A stretch of 64,000 nucleotides of DNA from Thermospira aquatica (lineage in GTDB: Bacteria; Spirochaetota; Brevinematia; Brevinematales; Thermospiraceae), in the NCBI RefSeq assembly GCF_023525255.1, contig NZ_CP073355.1:1674001-1738000 (forward strand). Reading direction: 5' to 3'. Positions within the stretch are counted from its first letter, which is position 1; each line of letters starts with the position of its first letter. Positions 53,760-63,820 of this stretch are shown here, one piece after another. Under the pieces are notes generated by a model. It was not told where the DNA came from, did not search any database, and saw only the letters and a program-made list of their open reading frames with translations. The translations under genes were made by a program, and so were the position numbers.

Positions 53760-54353
53760 ATGAACGACCCCCTTCACCGTTTTGTTGAGGCGTGGAGCCG
53801 TGTTCCCGGGATAGGAACACGGCTGGCTGAACGGATGGGACTTTTTTTTCTGGGGCAATCTGTGGAGTATTGTCGAAGGCTGGCTGATGCTTTGATACAT
53901 CTTCGAGAACAGACGCATATTTGTCAGGTGTGTGGGAATTTTTCCGATGGTGAGGTGTGTGCCATCTGTGAAGATGAAACAAGGGATCGTTCGGTTATAT
54001 GTGTAGTTGAAACACCTCTCGACATTACCTATATCGAAGCGACAAAAAAGTTCCATGGTCTTTACCATGTTCTTGGGGGTGTGATTTCTCCTCTTCATGG
54101 GATAACTCCTTCCAAGCTACGAATTGAGGAACTGGTAGCTCGAGTTGAGCAAGGAAAAGTAGAAGAGATTTTTTTTGCCACGAGTCCGACAACGGAGGGG
54201 GATGCAACAGCGCAGTATGTACGGGAGAGACTTGCTGGCTATGGTCTTCGTTTTACTGTTTTGGCTCGTGGTGTTCCGATTGGGGTGTTCTTGCCTCAAA
54301 CGGGGACACAGAGTCTCTCTGAGGCTATTGTTTCCCGGGAGGAGATGAAGTAA
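53760..54353 (+). CDS. recR: Recombination protein RecR
   Basis: RecR acts with RecO (and RecF) in loading RecA at gaps. The 197-aa protein has the N-terminal HhH region (WSRVPGIGTRLAERM), the zinc finger CQVCGNFSDGEVCAIC, and a Toprim domain (VICVVETPLDITYIE, HVLGGVISPLHGI, then EIFFATSPTTEGDATA). ATG 53760 starts 3 bp after ybaB stops, so the genes are co-transcribed with dnaX. Confidence 0.96.
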   Translation: MNDPLHRFVEAWSRVPGIGTRLAERMGLFFLGQSVEYCRRLADALIHLREQTHICQVCGNFSDGEVCAICEDETRDRSVICVVETPLDITYIEATKKFHGLYHVLGGVISPLHGITPSKLRIEELVARVEQGKVEEIFFATSPTTEGDATAQYVRERLAGYGLRFTVLARGVPIGVFLPQTGTQSLSEAIVSREEMK

Positions 54354-54547
54354 AAAATAGGGTGTGATCATGGGAAGTCTTTTAGAGAAAGGTCTTTTCT
54401 TGAAGATAAAACATGAAAGTTTACTTCTTTTGCGCGATGGTGTGTATATGATGTGTTGAAAAAAGAGAAAGTTCTTACGTTTTTTTGGCTGGAGAAAAAT
54501 GAAAACCCTTCTCTGTGCAAAAAAAATTGAAAAAAAAGCAAAAAAAT

Positions 54548-54575
54548 TTGATTTTTTAAAAAAAGGGGGTACAAT
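54548..54575 (+). promoter_or_regulatory. Promoter of the beta-helix lipoprotein gene
   Basis: TTGATT (54548-54553) and TACAAT (54570-54575) are 16 bp apart. The -10 context TACAATAAATT is the same as at the solute-binding protein promoter (38221). Confidence 0.6.
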
Positions 54576-54631
54576 AAATTGAAATAATCTGAAAAAGAAA
54601 GTGAGCTTAAAAAATTGTAAGGAGGTTTTTT

Positions 54632-55890
54632 ATGAAGGGAATGTTTGGGAGTTATGGGTGTTTATGGGTAATTGTGGGGACGTTTCTTTTTTCTTGTTCG
54701 GTGTCCAAGTCCACGGAGCAAGGACAAACGAATCCAACACCTCAGCGCCTGCAAGTACCAATTTTACGACGGCTTATGATGAGCTTTTGTTTCAAGGTAC
54801 CGCATCCGTTGGAGCCACATATAGTATCACAGCGGTCAAGTTTCGTACCAATGGTGGGGAATGGGAAAACGCCTCTGGCACAACAACATGGTCATTTACG
54901 GCGGTTTTACCACTTCTAACCAACCTGGTAGATGTTATCGCCATTGCAAGTAGTGGGAAAACCAATATGATAAGTGTGAAAGCTGTTCGAGATATTGCCA
55001 TCTTTGTGAGCAAGGGGGGAGATGATGCGAACGACGGAATCAGTGCCAACAAATCGGTAAAAACCATTCAGGTAGGGATTAGCCGAGCCGTCCAGTACAA
55101 TATTCCTCGTGTGAAGGTGGCTTCCGGGGTTTATGAACCAGGGGATGGACTTGAAAGTAGTGAAGCAGGGGTATATATTACGAACATTTCCGGATTTATC
55201 CTGGAAGGAGGGTATGATCCTGATTTTACTATGACCAACATGGCAACTTCTCTTGATGGCAAAGATACTCTTAAGCATGTGATGGTTGTGTCTAATGCGC
55301 GTAATATTTTGGTAAACAACTTTGTTGTAAGAAATGGAAAAGCTAATGGTTCAGGAATTCATGCCTGTGGTGGTGGTCTCCTTCTCTATGAGACGACGAA
55401 TACCATACTTACCAACATGATCATCTCCAACAACAAGGCAAATTTTAATGGGGGAGGGGTTTACGTAGCAAGTTCTCATACGAATGTTATCCTTGGTGAT
55501 CTGTATGCAAATAGTGCAACAAATGTGGGAGGGGGTATGGGGAATATTAGTAGCAATGGTCTTGGAGGGGGGGTATATTTGACGATCTCTCTTTCAAATC
55601 GTATAGGCGGAGAAATTTTTAGTAACGAGGCGGGAAGTGGTGGTGGTATCTACTTCAACTCTTCTCCTACAAATACCTTGTCCGCAGATGTGCATCATAA
55701 TAGGGCAATGTCAGGTGCATATGGGGGAGGAGTCTATTTCAAAAACTCTGTGATTTTCTTTGACAATACGACCAACAGGGGAAATATAGGGTATGGGATT
55801 TATACCAACAATAGTGTCTTTGAGAATTTTGATGGGGTGATCTGGGGAACAGGAAGTGATGCCAATACCCCTGATAATGTTGGACCGTAG
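54632..55890 (+). CDS. Parallel beta-helix (pectin-lyase-like) surface lipoprotein, frameshifted near its start
   Basis: ATG 54632, after a strong AAGGAGG, encodes a lipoprotein signal (MKGMFGSYGCLWVIVG, then TFLFSCSVSKSTEQG). About 30 codons in, this frame turns to nonsense and stops at 54919. The sensible reading continues in the -1 frame from about 54714-54735 (TNESNTSAPASTNF) to 55890. That body has an Ig-like part (about 54740-54990), the DUF1565-like motif DDANDGISANKSVKTIQ and Gly-rich beta-helix turns (GGGVYVASS, GGGVYLTIS, GGGIYFNSS, GGGVYFKNS). No ribosome site serves the second frame alone. It is a pseudogene, a recoded gene or a sequence error. No slippery run is seen at the junction. 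Confidence 0.7.
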
Positions 55891-55892
55891 CG

Positions 55893-55976
55893 GTTTTCTG
55901 TTCATCCCTGGGGCTTCACGTGTGGCGCTCCAGGGATGATGGTCCAGGGAGATGGGGAGAAAACAGAAAATAAAAA
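55893..55976. other. Large nested hairpin after the beta-helix gene
   Basis: Outer arms TTTTCTGTT (55894-55902) and AACAGAAAA (near 55962-55970) enclose the inner stem TCATCCCTGG (55902-55911) and CCAGGGATGA (55930-55939). The 3' flank is an A-run, so on the + strand it lacks the T-tract of a terminator; read on the minus strand it has one. It could be a terminator for antisense transcription or a decayed mobile-element end. Confidence 0.45.
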
Positions 55977-56027
55977 AAAATATCGAGCTCACGAGAGTTT
56001 TGGCGATGATGGTGTGGGATACGGTGT

Positions 56028-56173
56028 AAGCGGATAATTGTCAATAAAAAAAGGGAAAAAGGGAATCTAGGGGCAGGGTTGAAGAGGAAACGAGATCTTG
56101 AAAAACTGTGAAAGTGTCATGGCTTTTTTCATGATAGATTAAACGTTTAACCACTTTTGGGTATTATCCGCTT
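56028..56173. promoter_or_regulatory. Inverted repeat enclosing a LacI/PurR-like palindrome, upstream of carB
   Basis: AAGCGGATAAT (56028-56038) is matched in inverse by ATTATCCGCTT (56163-56173), with 124 bp between. Inside lies the perfect 12-bp palindrome TTAAACGTTTAA (56139-56150), with the AAACGTTT core typical of LacI-family operators such as PurR. carB begins 266 bp downstream. Control of pyrimidine or arginine supply by a LacI-family repressor is inference; the regulator is not in the window. Confidence 0.4.
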
Positions 56174-56189
56174 GAGGGTGTGGATATGT

Positions 56190-56270
56190 CTTCTTACCAT
56201 GTCGCGATACCAAGAGAGCTCCAGGACTATTACCATGTTGTGAGAGAAAAGCTTTTACTTTGCTATAGCC
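56190..56270 (+). repeat. Relic of the 20-bp interspaced repeat, three degenerate copies
   Basis: Copies at 56190-56209, 56226-56245 (ACTATTACCATGTTGTGAGA) and 56251-56270 (GCTTTTACTTTGCTATAGCC) resemble the array consensus. The first two are 36 bp apart, the usual array period. Matches are weaker than in the main arrays, and no transposase gene is nearby. Confidence 0.4.
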
Positions 56271-56352
56271 TTTTCACGGTTAGTATCAGAGAGTGCCTCA
56301 TGATTTTGTTTTTTTATTTCGGTTTTTTCAAAATAAAAATTGATCTCAAACA

Positions 56353-56383
56353 TTCGACTTTTTCTTTTTTTTGCCTTATAATA
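56353..56383 (+). promoter_or_regulatory. Possible promoter of carB
   Basis: TATAAT at 56378-56383 is a good -10. The best -35 is TTCGAC (56353-56358) with a long 19-bp spacer. The leader would be about 25 nt. Confidence 0.45.
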
Positions 56384-56415
56384 CTGGAGTTTTGGATTTT
56401 TTTGGAGGGATAGGG

Positions 56416-59400
56416 ATGCCGAAAAGAACGGATATCCATAAAATTCTTATCATAGGTTCTGGTCCGATTGTTATTGGTCAGGCGTGTGAATTTGATTATT
56501 CTGGAACTCAGGCGTGTAAAGCTCTGCGAGAGGAAGGGTACGAGGTTATTCTGGTAAACTCAAACCCGGCGACTATCATGACCGATCCTGAGATTGCTGA
56601 TAGGACGTATATTGAACCTATAGACCCTGAGATTATCGAAAAGATCATTGCCAGGGAACGACCGGATGCTCTTTTGCCTACCCTGGGTGGACAAACGGCT
56701 CTGAATACGGCAGTTATACTCTATGAGAGTGGCGTTCTGCAAAAGTATGGGGTTGAGATGATTGGTGCTCAATACCATGCGATCAAAAAGGGTGAAGACC
56801 GTGCCGAGTTTAACAAAGCCATGGAACGTATTGGACTCAAAGTGCCAGTCAGTCGTGTGGTGCATTCGCTGGAAGAGGCTCTCGAGGTGATGCATTATAT
56901 TGGTTTTCCTGCTATCATTCGCCCTGCCTATACCCTGGGAGGAACAGGTGGTGGTATTGCCTATAACCAGGAAGAATTTGTTGATATTGTGAAAAAGGGA
57001 CTTGAACTTTCGTTGAAAAGCGAAGTCCAGATCGATCGTTCGCTCATAGGCTGGAAGGAATATGAGCTTGAGGTGATGCGAGATAAAAATGATAATGTGG
57101 TTGTTATCTGTTCGATTGAGAACTTTGATCCCATGGGAGTACATACGGGGGATTCGATTACGGTAGCGCCAGCACAAACACTTACCGATCAAGAGTATCA
57201 ACGGCTCCGAGATTATGCTATAGCTATTATACGTGAGATTGGTGTGGAGACAGGGGGATCAAATATTCAGTTTGCGGTAAACCCAAAAGATGGGGAAGTT
57301 GTGGTGATCGAGATGAATCCCCGTGTCTCGAGAAGTTCTGCGCTGGCATCGAAAGCGACTGGATTTCCTATAGCCAAGATTGCTGCCAAACTTTCGGTAG
57401 GCTATACCCTCGATGAGATCCAGAATGATATCACCAAAGAGACACCTGCGTCCTTTGAACCAACCCTTGACTATGTAGTGGTGAAAGTGCCCCGTTTTAA
57501 TTTTGAGAAGTTTAAGGGAACGATTCCGGTGTTGGGAACTCAAATGCAATCGGTGGGTGAGGTGATGTCTATCGGTCGTACCTTTAAAGAAGCCTTTCAA
57601 AAGGCACTTCGCTCTCTCGAGAAGGGATGGAGAGGCTGGGAAAAAAGTGGTATGGTTAATTTTGACGCTGATATGCTTATAGAAGAAAAACTCAGAATCC
57701 CCAGCCCTGATAGGGTTTTATATATCAAGGATGCTTTCCTTCGTGGGTGGTCTATTGAGCGAGTCTATGAACTTTCTGGTATTGATCCCTGGTTTTTGAA
57801 ACAACTTGTTGAGATCCTTGAAGTTGAGAAGGTTTATTCTCAGAGGACGCTCGATTCCCTTACGTTAGAAGATTTTAAAGAAATAAAACAGTACGGCTTT
57901 TCCGACGCCCAGATAGCGGAGTGGTATGGTGTTGGAGAAGTGGATGTTCGTCAGAAGCGTCAGTCTCTTGGGGTATTGCCCACTTACAAGCTGGTGGACA
58001 CCTGTGCTGCAGAGTTTGAAGCAAGAACCCCTTACTATTATTCCACGTACGAAGATGAAGATGAAGTGCGCTTTTCTCCTAAAGAGAAGGTGATGATTCT
58101 CGGGAGTGGACCCAATCGTATCGGTCAGGGGGTCGAATTTGATTATGCCTGTGTGCATGCGGCCTTTGCTCTTCGGGACATGGGCTACGAGAGCATCATG
58201 GTGAATTCCAATCCAGAAACAGTCTCCACAGACTATGATACCTCAGACAGGCTTTACTTTGAGCCGTTAACCTTTGAGGATGTGATGAATATCTATGAAA
58301 AAGAAAAACCTCTTGGGGTTATCCTTCAGTTTGGTGGACAAACCCCGCTTAAGCTCGCAAAATCTTTAGAGGCGGCTGGTGTTCCTATTCTGGGGACCTC
58401 AAGTGAAGCCATTGATATAGCTGAGGATAGAGATCGTTTTCGTGATCTCGTGGAAAGGCTGGGATTTAAACAACCGCCTTCTGCCATTGCGCGAAATATT
58501 CACGAAGTGGCTGATCTTGCCGAGAAGGTGGGATATCCTATTCTTGCGCGTCCTTCGTATGTGCTTGGAGGCCGGGCTATGGTGATCCTTTACAACCGTG
58601 AGGATCTGGAACGCTACCTTCAGGAAGAGATAGAGGCGCTTAAAGATGGGCCTGTTCTTATCGATAAATTTCTCGATGATGCCCAGGAAGTGGATGTGGA
58701 TGCCTTGGGGGATGGTGAAGATATCGTGATAGCGGGAATCATGCAACATATCGAGGAGGCAGGTATCCATTCGGGAGATTCTGCGATGGTTCTCCCACCC
58801 GTCTCTCTTTCAAAGGAGATGGTGGATACGATTATTCATCAGACGATTGCCATGGGCAAGGCACTGAAGGTGAAGGGGCTTATGAATGTACAGTATGCTA
58901 TCAAGGATAATGAGCTCTACTTTATTGAGGTGAATCCCCGTGCTTCCCGTACCGTGCCTTTTGTAAGCAAGGCTACAGGGAGACCGTGGGCAAAATTGGC
59001 TACTCAGATAGTGATGGGAAGGGCTACGATTAAAAGCCTTGGTCTTCCTCTGTATGAAAAACCCCATTTTGTTTCCGTGAAAGAAGTGGTGATTCCTTTT
59101 CAGAAATTTCCTAAGGCGGATGTTATTTTGGGACCGGAGATGAAATCTACCGGTGAAGTTATGGGGATTGATAGAAACTTTGCTCGTGCCTTTATCAAGG
59201 CTGAGATGGCGGCAGGAGATACCTATCCTACAAGTGGCAATGTCCTGATTACTGTGAATGATAGAGATAAACCTAAGATTGTTGATGCAGCTCGCAGACT
59301 TGTTGAGATGGGATACCATATTCTTGCAACAGAGAATACAGCTAAATATCTCAAGGAAAACCAAATCCCCTGCGAGATGGTATTTAAGTTGGGACAGGGT

Positions 59401-59637
59401 AGGCCAGATATTCTTGACTTGTTAAAAAATCATCAGATACATATGATTCTCAATACCCCCGCAAGTTCGAAGGCGCACCACGATGATGCGTATATCCGCC
59501 GGCAGGCAATCCAGAATCATATCCCATTGATTACAACTGTTTCGGCGATTTATGCAGCGGTAGAGGCACTTGCCGAAAGAGGGAAAAGTCTTGATGTTCA
59601 AGCGATCCAGGAGTACTACAAGGAGAAGATGAAATAA
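56416..59637 (+). CDS. carB: Carbamoyl-phosphate synthase large subunit
   Basis: CarB makes carbamoyl phosphate for pyrimidine and arginine synthesis. The 1073-aa protein has the two homologous ATP-grasp halves ([21 protein letters not shown] and [20 protein letters not shown] starts; [12 protein letters not shown] and [11 protein letters not shown] loops) and a C-terminal MGS-like allosteric domain (about 930-1073). The start is ATG 56416, seven bases after GGAGG; an in-frame TTG at 56371 lies in the promoter. The glutaminase subunit carA is not adjacent nor in the window. Confidence 0.97.
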   Translation: MPKRTDIHKILIIGSGPIVIGQACEFDYSGTQACKALREEGYEVILVNSNPATIMTDPEIADRTYIEPIDPEIIEKIIARERPDALLPTLGGQTALNTAVILYESGVLQKYGVEMIGAQYHAIKKGEDRAEFNKAMERIGLKVPVSRVVHSLEEALEVMHYIGFPAIIRPAYTLGGTGGGIAYNQEEFVDIVKKGLELSLKSEVQIDRSLIGWKEYELEVMRDKNDNVVVICSIENFDPMGVHTGDSITVAPAQTLTDQEYQRLRDYAIAIIREIGVETGGSNIQFAVNPKDGEVVVIEMNPRVSRSSALASKATGFPIAKIAAKLSVGYTLDEIQNDITKETPASFEPTLDYVVVKVPRFNFEKFKGTIPVLGTQMQSVGEVMSIGRTFKEAFQKALRSLEKGWRGWEKSGMVNFDADMLIEEKLRIPSPDRVLYIKDAFLRGWSIERVYELSGIDPWFLKQLVEILEVEKVYSQRTLDSLTLEDFKEIKQYGFSDAQIAEWYGVGEVDVRQKRQSLGVLPTYKLVDTCAAEFEARTPYYYSTYEDEDEVRFSPKEKVMILGSGPNRIGQGVEFDYACVHAAFALRDMGYESIMVNSNPETVSTDYDTSDRLYFEPLTFEDVMNIYEKEKPLGVILQFGGQTPLKLAKSLEAAGVPILGTSSEAIDIAEDRDRFRDLVERLGFKQPPSAIARNIHEVADLAEKVGYPILARPSYVLGGRAMVILYNREDLERYLQEEIEALKDGPVLIDKFLDDAQEVDVDALGDGEDIVIAGIMQHIEEAGIHSGDSAMVLPPVSLSKEMVDTIIHQTIAMGKALKVKGLMNVQYAIKDNELYFIEVNPRASRTVPFVSKATGRPWAKLATQIVMGRATIKSLGLPLYEKPHFVSVKEVVIPFQKFPKADVILGPEMKSTGEVMGIDRNFARAFIKAEMAAGDTYPTSGNVLITVNDRDKPKIVDAARRLVEMGYHILATENTAKYLKENQIPCEMVFKLGQGRPDILDLLKNHQIHMILNTPASSKAHHDDAYIRRQAIQNHIPLITTVSAIYAAVEALAERGKSLDVQAIQEYYKEKMK

Positions 59638-59667
59638 GGGATAAAAAAACAATAAGAGGAGGATAGA

Positions 59668-62328
59668 ATGAAGGTGATGAAAAAAATGTGGATTGTATTG
59701 GGGTTGTTTCCAGCTTTAGCAGGGGCTATTGTTGATGGAAGTCAGTGGATTTATCTTGGGGTGACTCCAGCAGGTTCGGGAAATGGGTATGCAGGTGTTA
59801 CTTCGGATGAGAGGAGTAGTTATCTCTTTTTGAATCCTGCCGCTCCAGCCTATGTTCAAAGACTTAATCTTTCTCTTCAGGTGGGTATTTCTCCCTGGCA
59901 GTCGCTTGTGAATGGGAGTTTTTCTATGCCTATTCCAACTGGTGTGCTCTCTGTGGGGGGAAAACTCCTGAATGGACCGGAGAGTCTTGGTGGAGTGAAT
60001 GGTTTTTTTGTTGGTTTTAGCAAGGCTATTGATCGTTATCTTTCTTTTGGTTTTGATGGGTATATGATGGTTCATGGTGCCGGTTCTAATCAGATGGATA
60101 TTGCTGTTGGAGGGGATATTGGTGCTATTGTGCGTCTGCGGAAAAGCTTTGCTCCTTTTGATAAAGGGATAGGTTTTAAGGATAACGTGGTTGGGATTAC
60201 CCTCAAGGGATTGGGGAAGCCAGCGCAGGTTCTTGCTGATACCCCGGTTCCCGCTATTGGAATACGGGGTGGTATATCAGGCACATGGATGGACTATGGA
60301 TGGTTGAAGGCTCAGACAGGGACAGAACTCAATCTGGATGTATGGCCATTTCAAGTTTATGGAATTGGCTATACCACCTTTTCGATTGTTGATCATCTTT
60401 ATCTGCGAGGGGGACTGGTGCTTGGAAACAACGGGTTGGGGTGGTTCGGAAATGGCGTGAATTTTTATACTCTGGGTGCGTCGTTTGCCTACAAGATCAA
60501 CGAGGTGCCTTTTGAGGTTTTTTACTCTTATAACCCTGTAACACTCAATAACACTTCTTCAGCTATGCATATGGCAGGTGTTCAGGTAGCGTTTGGTTAT
60601 ATTGATGAAAAGCCTCCTGTTGTAGATTTCAAGGTAGCCTCCTCTGATCTGGTTGATGGAGTATACTACTTTTCTCCAAATTATGATGGCAATAAAGATG
60701 TTGTTGAGCTTGCGGTCAATATAAAAGACGAAAGCCTTGTACAAAAGTGGGAAGTCAAGATCTACAATGAGAACAATGAGGTAGTTCGCAGCTTCCGTTC
60801 TGAAGAGGAGCGCGATATAGGTCTTGATTTTGTTCGGTTCTGGAAAAAGCTCTGGGCGAAAAAAGCAGCCGTTCCGGTTCCTGAAAAGATTGTCTGGGAT
60901 GGGACCTCGGATAAGGGGACACTTGTACCGGAAGGGAAGTACTTTGTGGTCATGACAGCCCGGGATGAGATCAATAACCAGGGAACATCTTCAACGAATG
61001 CTCTTGTTTTGGATGTCACAGCTCCATCGGGAAGTATAGCCCTGTATGATAGGATCTTTTCTCCTGATGGGGATGGCAACAAAGATGTTTTAAAACTTGA
61101 TCAGCAGGTATCTTCTTCGGATCGATGGAGAGCAGAGCTCCGTAACGCAAGTGGCGATGTGGTGCTCTCCTGGACTTGGCAGACGAATATTCCTTCTTCT
61201 CTTACCTGGGATGGGACGGATGCCAAAGGACAACTTCTTTCGGATGGTGTGTATGATTATTTGTTGTATGGTGAGGATCTTGCGGGGAATAAGACTATCC
61301 TTTCAGCGAAGGGAATTGTGCTTACCACACAGAAACAGTCTCTCTTTGTGAATTTAGACAAACAATCTTTTTCTGCGCTCAAAGGACAGACAGTAAGCTT
61401 CCAGCCAATGGTTTCTGAGCGACAGGGGATCGAGAAATGGTCGGCTGAGATAGGAAATGACCTCGGTGAAGTGGTTTACCGTTGGGAAGGGAAGGCTGAT
61501 TTGCCTACCAACTTCACATGGGACGGAAAAGATGAACAAAAGAAAGTGGTAAAGGATGGTCCTTATACCTTCAAGATGAAGGTAGTGTATGAGAGCGGCC
61601 ATATGCCAGAGGCAGAATCAAGGGTGATTCTGGATAACACACCTCCTGCTTTCACTTTTGAGTTTGACCCGCCCCTTTTCTCCCCTGATAATGATGGTGA
61701 AAATGACACTCTTTATATTCATCTTTTAACAGAAGATCCTCAGAATGTGAAACAGTGGGAGATGGTGATTCTCGATCCGGACAAAAAGCCCTTTAAGATA
61801 TTTAAAGGTGAGGGGAATCCTGCACCCACGATCCGCTGGGATGGCCGCTCTGACAATGGAGAATTGGTAGAGTCTGCTCAGGATTATACTGTGAGACTCA
61901 CTGTTGAGGATACCGTGGGGAACACTCTAACGACGAATGCGGGTGTGATTCCTGTGGATATCCTTGTGGAACAAACGGAGCTTGGTTTACGTATTCGTAT
62001 CAATAGTATTGAGTTCGAGTTTGGCAAAGCAAACCTGAGGAGTGCCAAGATGCCAATCCTTGATCGTTTGGCCCAGATTCTCAAAAAATACAGTGCCTAT
62101 GAGATCGAAGTTCATGGACATACGGATAATATTGGAAGTGAACAGAGAAATCTCGAGCTTTCTCTCCAGCGTGCACAGGCTGTAAAAGATTATCTTGTGA
62201 AGAAGGGTATTCCGGCTCGTCGTATGACGACAAAAGGTTTTGGTTTCCAGTATCCAGTTGCAGATAATGCAACCGAAGAGGGCCGACGAAAGAATCGCCG
62301 TGTGGAGTTCATCCTTATTAAGAAGTAA
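59668..62328 (+). CDS. Outer-membrane protein: barrel-like N-terminus, FlgD/Ig-like repeats and OmpA C-terminal domain
   Basis: The 886-aa protein has a signal peptide (MWIVLGLFPALAGA). Residues about 25-310 look like a transmembrane beta-barrel of the PorV/UPF0164 kind seen in spirochaetes (YLFLNPAAPAYVQRLNLSLQ). Four FlgD-like Ig modules follow (about 330-760), each with a FSPDGDGNKD-type motif or a W-DG-D-KG turn. The end is an OmpA peptidoglycan-binding domain (VHGHTDNIGSEQRNLELSLQ to RRKNRRVEFI). It would link the outer membrane to the cell wall. GAGGAGG precedes ATG 59668. Confidence 0.85.
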   Translation: MKVMKKMWIVLGLFPALAGAIVDGSQWIYLGVTPAGSGNGYAGVTSDERSSYLFLNPAAPAYVQRLNLSLQVGISPWQSLVNGSFSMPIPTGVLSVGGKLLNGPESLGGVNGFFVGFSKAIDRYLSFGFDGYMMVHGAGSNQMDIAVGGDIGAIVRLRKSFAPFDKGIGFKDNVVGITLKGLGKPAQVLADTPVPAIGIRGGISGTWMDYGWLKAQTGTELNLDVWPFQVYGIGYTTFSIVDHLYLRGGLVLGNNGLGWFGNGVNFYTLGASFAYKINEVPFEVFYSYNPVTLNNTSSAMHMAGVQVAFGYIDEKPPVVDFKVASSDLVDGVYYFSPNYDGNKDVVELAVNIKDESLVQKWEVKIYNENNEVVRSFRSEEERDIGLDFVRFWKKLWAKKAAVPVPEKIVWDGTSDKGTLVPEGKYFVVMTARDEINNQGTSSTNALVLDVTAPSGSIALYDRIFSPDGDGNKDVLKLDQQVSSSDRWRAELRNASGDVVLSWTWQTNIPSSLTWDGTDAKGQLLSDGVYDYLLYGEDLAGNKTILSAKGIVLTTQKQSLFVNLDKQSFSALKGQTVSFQPMVSERQGIEKWSAEIGNDLGEVVYRWEGKADLPTNFTWDGKDEQKKVVKDGPYTFKMKVVYESGHMPEAESRVILDNTPPAFTFEFDPPLFSPDNDGENDTLYIHLLTEDPQNVKQWEMVILDPDKKPFKIFKGEGNPAPTIRWDGRSDNGELVESAQDYTVRLTVEDTVGNTLTTNAGVIPVDILVEQTELGLRIRINSIEFEFGKANLRSAKMPILDRLAQILKKYSAYEIEVHGHTDNIGSEQRNLELSLQRAQAVKDYLVKKGIPARRMTTKGFGFQYPVADNATEEGRRKNRRVEFILIKK

Positions 62329-62340
62329 GGAGAAATACCT

Positions 62341-62685
62341 ATGGTGTATCGCTTTGCAGATCATAAAAGAGAAACACGAGAGAAGATGCGAGGAGGTGAG
62401 GGAGTTATCTCCCTCACCCATCTTATTCCTGAGGAGAGGCTTCATCATGCCCGCCTGGTGGCACGAATTGAGGTTCCTGTAGGGGCAAGTATTGGTTATC
62501 ATTATCATGAGTCAGAGGTGGAGTACTATATCATCCTTGAGGGTCATGGTGAGGTTATCGAGGGGGAAAAAGTGACATCAGTAGACGTGGGGGATGTGGT
62601 GGTCACAGGTCCACAAGAAGGACATGCTATTCGCAACGTGGGTTCTGAGCCTCTGGTGTTTTTGGCCATTATTCAAAAGCTTTGA
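62341..62685 (+). CDS. Cupin-domain protein
   Basis: The 114-aa single cupin has motif 1 GYHYHESEVEYYIILEGHGE (His, His, Glu, with a further His) and motif 2 GDVVVTGPQEGHAIRN, so a metal site is likely. Stand-alone cupins of this size bind or isomerise small molecules; the ligand is unknown. AAGGAG precedes ATG 62341, 12 bp after the OmpA fusion gene. The alcohol dehydrogenase gene follows 13 bp later. Confidence 0.88.
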   Translation: MVYRFADHKRETREKMRGGEGVISLTHLIPEERLHHARLVARIEVPVGASIGYHYHESEVEYYIILEGHGEVIEGEKVTSVDVGDVVVTGPQEGHAIRNVGSEPLVFLAIIQKL

Positions 62686-62698
62686 TGAAGGAGGGATT

Positions 62699-63820
62699 AT
62701 GGATAACTGGCAGTGGCGGACCCCTCCTGTGTTTTTTGGATGGGGGTGTACACACAGTGAGCTTCTCTCATTTCTTTCTTTTCGAGGAAAACGGTGGGCT
62801 GTGTGTATGGGCTCTCACTTTCTCCAAAGGGAGTGGTCGCACTGGCAAGAGGTGGCTCATGATTATGGATTAGAGGTTGAGGCTTTTGTAGTGAGGGGTG
62901 GTGAACCAACGGTTCCCCAGGTGGATGAGCTTACCATGAGGGTGAAAGCGTATCAACCGGATGGGATAGTAGGTATTGGGGGTGGAACTGTCCTTGATAC
63001 AGCCAAGGCTGTAGCTGCTATGGTGGTTCATCCTGGGAGTGTGGGAGACTACCTCGAAGAGGTAGGAACGAAAAAGCTTTTTTCTCAACCTCTTCCCTGG
63101 GTTGGAGTTCCGACGACAGCAGGAACAGGATCAGAATCTACCAAGAATTCGGTCATAATTGTTCCTGAAAAAAGGGTAAAACGTTCCTTGCGCCATGATA
63201 TGCTCTGGTCTCAGGGTGTCTTTCTTGATCCAGCTCTTACCCTTTCGCAGCCCTGGGAAGTAACGGTAAATGCCGGACTTGATGCCTTTACCCATCTGTT
63301 GGAGGCTGCGGTAAGCAAGAAATTTCACCCTTTTGCTCTTGCTTTAGCTGATCGATTTCTTGGAGATATTATTGAGGGACTTTCTTGTTTGAAAGAACAT
63401 CCTGAGGATAGAGAAGCACGAGAGAAGCTTCTTGTCGCAAGTAACGCGGGAGGGATGGCATTGGCAAATGGAGGGCTGGGATCGGTACACGGCTTTGCTG
63501 CGACACTAGGAGGTATGACAGATATTCCCCATGGAAGGGTGTGCGGGATAATTCTTGATCATGTGGTAGAGGTAAATAGACGCTATACTGAGAGATATGA
63601 GATGCTTGCGCTAGTAAAACACCACGGAGGAAGTGAAGGGTTTGTCCATTTTCTTTCTCAGTGGAAAAAGATGCTCGGTGTAGATACAGATTTTCGGCGC
63701 TGGAATCTTGCCCTCGACCCGGTGGAGATTGTGAGGCTTTCTACCAGTTCGAGTATGAAGGCTAACCCTGCTGACGTGCCGGCTTCCGATTGGATAGCTA
63801 TGTGGAAAAATCTCTTGTGA
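62699..63820 (+). CDS. Iron-containing alcohol dehydrogenase family protein
   Basis: The 373-aa protein is of the group III (Fe-dependent) alcohol dehydrogenase family. The nucleotide loop GIGGGTVLDTAKAVAA is present, as are TTAGTGSE, metal ligands in NAGLDAFTHLLEA (Asp, His), GSVHGFAATLGG (His) and IPHGRVCG (His). The start is ATG 62699 after GGAGGG; an in-frame frame extends into the cupin gene but has no ribosome site. The substrate is not evident. Confidence 0.9.
   Translation: MDNWQWRTPPVFFGWGCTHSELLSFLSFRGKRWAVCMGSHFLQREWSHWQEVAHDYGLEVEAFVVRGGEPTVPQVDELTMRVKAYQPDGIVGIGGGTVLDTAKAVAAMVVHPGSVGDYLEEVGTKKLFSQPLPWVGVPTTAGTGSESTKNSVIIVPEKRVKRSLRHDMLWSQGVFLDPALTLSQPWEVTVNAGLDAFTHLLEAAVSKKFHPFALALADRFLGDIIEGLSCLKEHPEDREAREKLLVASNAGGMALANGGLGSVHGFAATLGGMTDIPHGRVCGIILDHVVEVNRRYTERYEMLALVKHHGGSEGFVHFLSQWKKMLGVDTDFRRWNLALDPVEIVRLSTSSSMKANPADVPASDWIAMWKNLL

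Noticed and set aside
54601-55890. Beta-helix gene starting at GTG 54601 in the body frame
   Set aside because: That start has no ribosome site and would give a nonsense N-terminus; the lipoprotein signal and AAGGAGG belong to ATG 54632 in the other frame.
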